From Pseudaestuariivita sp. (GTDB lineage: Bacteria; Pseudomonadota; Alphaproteobacteria; Rhodobacterales; Rhodobacteraceae), in the NCBI GenBank assembly GCA_020629995.1, contig JAHDCH010000139.1, positions 1 to 6,813 of the forward strand: a stretch of DNA of 6,813 nucleotides, read 5' to 3'. The notes under the pieces are model-generated. The model saw nothing but the letters and a program-made list of their open reading frames with translations. It was not told the DNA's origin and made no database searches. Each line of letters opens with the position of its first letter. Within the stretch, counting starts at the first letter, position 1. Positions 5,506 to 6,813 of the stretch are shown piece by piece. A program made the position numbers and the translations under genes.

Positions 5506-6105
5506 TCAAATTAGCAACACTTGGGTGCCGACCTGGGCCAGCTCGTAAAGCTCTTCAATGTGCTGGTTATACAGGCCGATACAGCCGTTCGACGACCGGC
5601 GCCCGATCTTGCGTGTGTCGTGTGTGCCGTGGATGCGATAATATTGCCACGTCAGGTGGAGCGACCGGGTGCCCAGCGGATTGTCGGGGCCGGGGCCGAC
5701 AAAATCGGGCCATTCCGGATTGCGCTTTTTCATCGCCGGCGTCGGACGCCAAGACGGGGACGGGTCCTTTTTGATGACGCGGGTGCGGCCCTTGCGCGTC
5801 AGGTCTTCGGTCAGCGGCACCGACGACGGGTACAGTTTGTAGATCGACTGGTCCTCGGACCAGTAGTGCAGCGCGCGGCTGTTCAGATCGACCAGGATCG
5901 CGCCATTTTGGGTGTTCGAGAAATACGGACGCCAATCCAGCGCACGAAAGCTCGAGATGTTGCGGCGCACGGCGCGGCTGAGGTCACGCTCGACCTCGGT
6001 GGTGCCGGTGTTGACGTCTTGCGCCAGCGCCGGCGTGCCGATGGCTGCCGCGGTTCCCGCGATAAAGGCGCGGCGATTCAGGGAAAACTTAGCTTGGTCA
6101 GACAT
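5506..6105 (-). CDS. Tat-exported L,D-transpeptidase (YkuD domain)
   Basis: L,D-transpeptidases of this fold make 3-3 cross-links in peptidoglycan or attach proteins to it, in the periplasm, through a catalytic cysteine. The 199-residue product starts with a Tat signal: SLNRRAFIAG (8-17, R11 and R12), a hydrophobic stretch and ALAQ, with cleavage near 28. The YkuD core runs about 66-199, with AILVDLNSRALHYW (69-82), the conserved histidine H159 in YRIHGTHD and the nucleophile C175 in SSNGCIGL. The usual SHGC histidine is Asn here. The ATG at 6105 is chosen over the longer frame (to 6174) because it has AGAGG (complement of 6111-6115) 5 bases upstream and opens the Tat signal. It is divergent from the CAP lipoprotein gene. 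Substrate and exact reaction are not determined. Confidence 0.92.
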   Translation of the reverse strand: MSDQAKFSLNRRAFIAGTAAAIGTPALAQDVNTGTTEVERDLSRAVRRNISSFRALDWRPYFSNTQNGAILVDLNSRALHYWSEDQSIYKLYPSSVPLTEDLTRKGRTRVIKKDPSPSWRPTPAMKKRNPEWPDFVGPGPDNPLGTRSLHLTWQYYRIHGTHDTRKIGRRSSNGCIGLYNQHIEELYELAQVGTQVLLI

Positions 6106-6130
6106 GACGTCCTCTTGATTCCGTGGGTTG

Positions 6131-6156
6131 TGCCGTGTTGACGGCAAATTATTGCC
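6131..6156. promoter_or_regulatory. Two overlapping dyads at the transpeptidase promoter
   Basis: TGCCGT (6131-6136) pairs with ACGGCA (6141-6146) around GTTG. GGCAA (6143-6147) pairs with TTGCC (6152-6156) around ATTA. The two perfect dyads share bases 6143-6146, so only one can form at a time as a stem. The second is centred on the candidate -10 of the transpeptidase gene, as an operator might be. Confidence 0.35.
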
Positions 6157-6175
6157 TGAAAGCCGCAGTCGCAAA
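6148..6175 (-). promoter_or_regulatory. Candidate promoter of the L,D-transpeptidase gene
   Basis: On the minus strand, AATAAT (complement of 6148-6153) matches the -10 consensus at five of six positions. TTTGCG (complement of 6170-6175) lies 16 bases upstream as a poor -35. A better hexamer, TTGATT (complement of 6174-6179), is 20 bases away, which is too far. Transcription would start near 6141, giving a leader of about 36 bases. Confidence 0.3.
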
Positions 6176-6215
6176 TCAAACCGGCGTTATTCGGCCAAGT
6201 CACGCCGATGTGGGT

Positions 6216-6243
6216 TTGAAAGGCAACGCGGCGTTGGTATCTA
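6216..6243 (+). promoter_or_regulatory. Candidate promoter of the CAP lipoprotein gene
   Basis: TTGAAA (6216-6221) and TATCTA (6238-6243) are separated by 16 bases. The -35 is good and the -10 is poor. The predicted start near 6250 leaves a leader of about 19 bases. Confidence 0.35.
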
Positions 6244-6264
6244 GCCCCAAACCACGTCGGGGCT
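6243..6264 (+). repeat. Short inverted repeat covering the CAP gene ribosome site
   Basis: AGCCCC (6243-6248) and GGGGCT (6259-6264) are perfect complements with a 10-base loop. The right arm holds the only Shine-Dalgarno-like bases (GGGG, 6259-6262) before the ATG at 6269. A transcript starting upstream of 6243 could mask its ribosome site; one starting near 6250, as predicted, could not form this stem. Confidence 0.3.
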
Positions 6265-6268
6265 GTCC

Positions 6269-6813
6269 ATGATACGAGTCGCTTTTCTTCTGTTGGGTCT
6301 AACGCTGGGCCTTGCCGCTTGTTCCACGCCCAATTCGGCGCCAACGCTGGCTGCTGACGGTAATCCCGCGCCCAAGCTGTACAAGATCCGTGCCGGTGAC
6401 ACGGCCAAGATCCAGTTCCGCGTCGAGGATGGGGTGAATGCGCTGCGGCAGGCCGCCGGGGCGCCGTCGATTCGGCTGAACGCCAAACTGAACGCCGCCG
6501 CTGCCACCCATGCGCGTGATATGTCCCTGCAAAACCGTCCCTGGCACTTTGGCTCGGACGGGTCGTCGCCGATCGACCGGACCCGCCGTGTGGGCTACAC
6601 CGGCCTGTTCATGGGCGAGCTGATCTCGGAAACCTACGAGACCGAAATCGTGACGCTGGGCGCATGGGCCGAAGACCCGGCCACGCGCACCGTGCTGCTG
6701 ACGCCCGAAGCGCGCGACCTGGGCTTTGCCTGGTTCCAGGAAGAAAACGGCAAGATCTGGTGGACGCTGGTTCTGGGCGGTCCGGCGCTGTCGACGCTGA
6801 CAGTCGACGCGCC
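6269..6813 (+). CDS. CAP/SCP-domain lipoprotein (cut by window edge)
   Basis: The reading frame is open from the ATG at 6269 to the right edge, giving 181 complete codons with no stop, so the C terminus is missing. Residues 1-18 form a lipoprotein signal with lipobox LAAC (C18). A CAP (SCP/PR1) domain runs about 52-170: THARDMSLQN (80-89), HFGSDGSSPIDRTRRVGY (93-110), a GE pair at 116-117, W133, and IWWTLVLGG (163-171). CAP proteins are secreted or surface proteins of varied and mostly unknown function in bacteria. H93 and E117 of the CAP pocket are present. The GHR histidine of the usual SPGHR motif is replaced (DPATR, 136-140) and GEN is GEL, so the classic pocket is incomplete. It is divergent from the transpeptidase gene, suggesting an envelope role. 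Confidence 0.87.
   Translation, partial: MIRVAFLLLGLTLGLAACSTPNSAPTLAADGNPAPKLYKIRAGDTAKIQFRVEDGVNALRQAAGAPSIRLNAKLNAAAATHARDMSLQNRPWHFGSDGSSPIDRTRRVGYTGLFMGELISETYETEIVTLGAWAEDPATRTVLLTPEARDLGFAWFQEENGKIWWTLVLGGPALSTLTVDA

Noticed and set aside
5521..6141. Plus-strand open frame of 206 codons opposite the L,D-transpeptidase
   Set aside because: It mirrors the transpeptidase codons, is rich in Arg, Ala and Val, and has no recognisable features.

Overview
The window looks like an ordinary chromosomal housekeeping stretch from a GC-rich alphaproteobacterium, most probably of the Rhodobacterales (Roseobacter/Rhodobacter relatives). The basis is the protein sequences (UbiG, a CGFC-type glutaredoxin 3, a divergent NDUFAF5/BioC-like methyltransferase, HemH) and the minus-strand order comF-grxC-nitrilase-marR next to ubiG, which I associate with that order. 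Genus and species cannot be read from the sequence. I found no phage, insertion sequence, CRISPR array, tRNA or rRNA, and no sign of horizontal transfer.

Layout. Positions 98-844 (+) encode UbiG, the O-methyltransferase of ubiquinone synthesis. Its stop lies 3 bases from that of the convergent minus-strand operon (848-3145), inside a GC-rich hairpin holding both stop codons. In transcription order that operon is comF (phosphoribosyltransferase-like, zinc-finger), grxC (glutaredoxin 3), a Nit2/omega-amidase-type carbon-nitrogen hydrolase (GTG start, 4-base overlap with grxC) and a MarR-type regulator. Very close to, or overlapping, the comF start, a plus-strand gene (3163-3981) encodes a methyltransferase-fold protein with no visible glycine-rich SAM loop. 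It is followed by ferrochelatase hemH (best start a GTG at 4039), which appears to have its own promoter overlapping the preceding stop codon.

A strong bidirectional terminator (5127-5159) separates hemH from a 61-residue secreted or membrane mini-protein on the minus strand (5179-5364). Next come a Tat-exported L,D-transpeptidase (5506-6105, -) and, divergent from it across a 163-base regulatory gap rich in small dyads, a CAP/SCP-domain lipoprotein (6269 to the right edge, truncated).

Themes: the left part serves respiration and redox (ubiquinone methylation, glutaredoxin, heme insertion, and perhaps complex I assembly if the methyltransferase-like protein is a true NDUFAF5 relative). The right part serves the cell envelope (L,D-transpeptidase, lipoprotein, small membrane peptide). 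I do not see convincing evidence of a new multi-gene system. The points most worth checking are the mini-protein and its leader hairpin, the degenerate methyltransferase with a possibly leaderless mRNA, the dyad at the hemH promoter, and the overlapping dyads between the two envelope genes.
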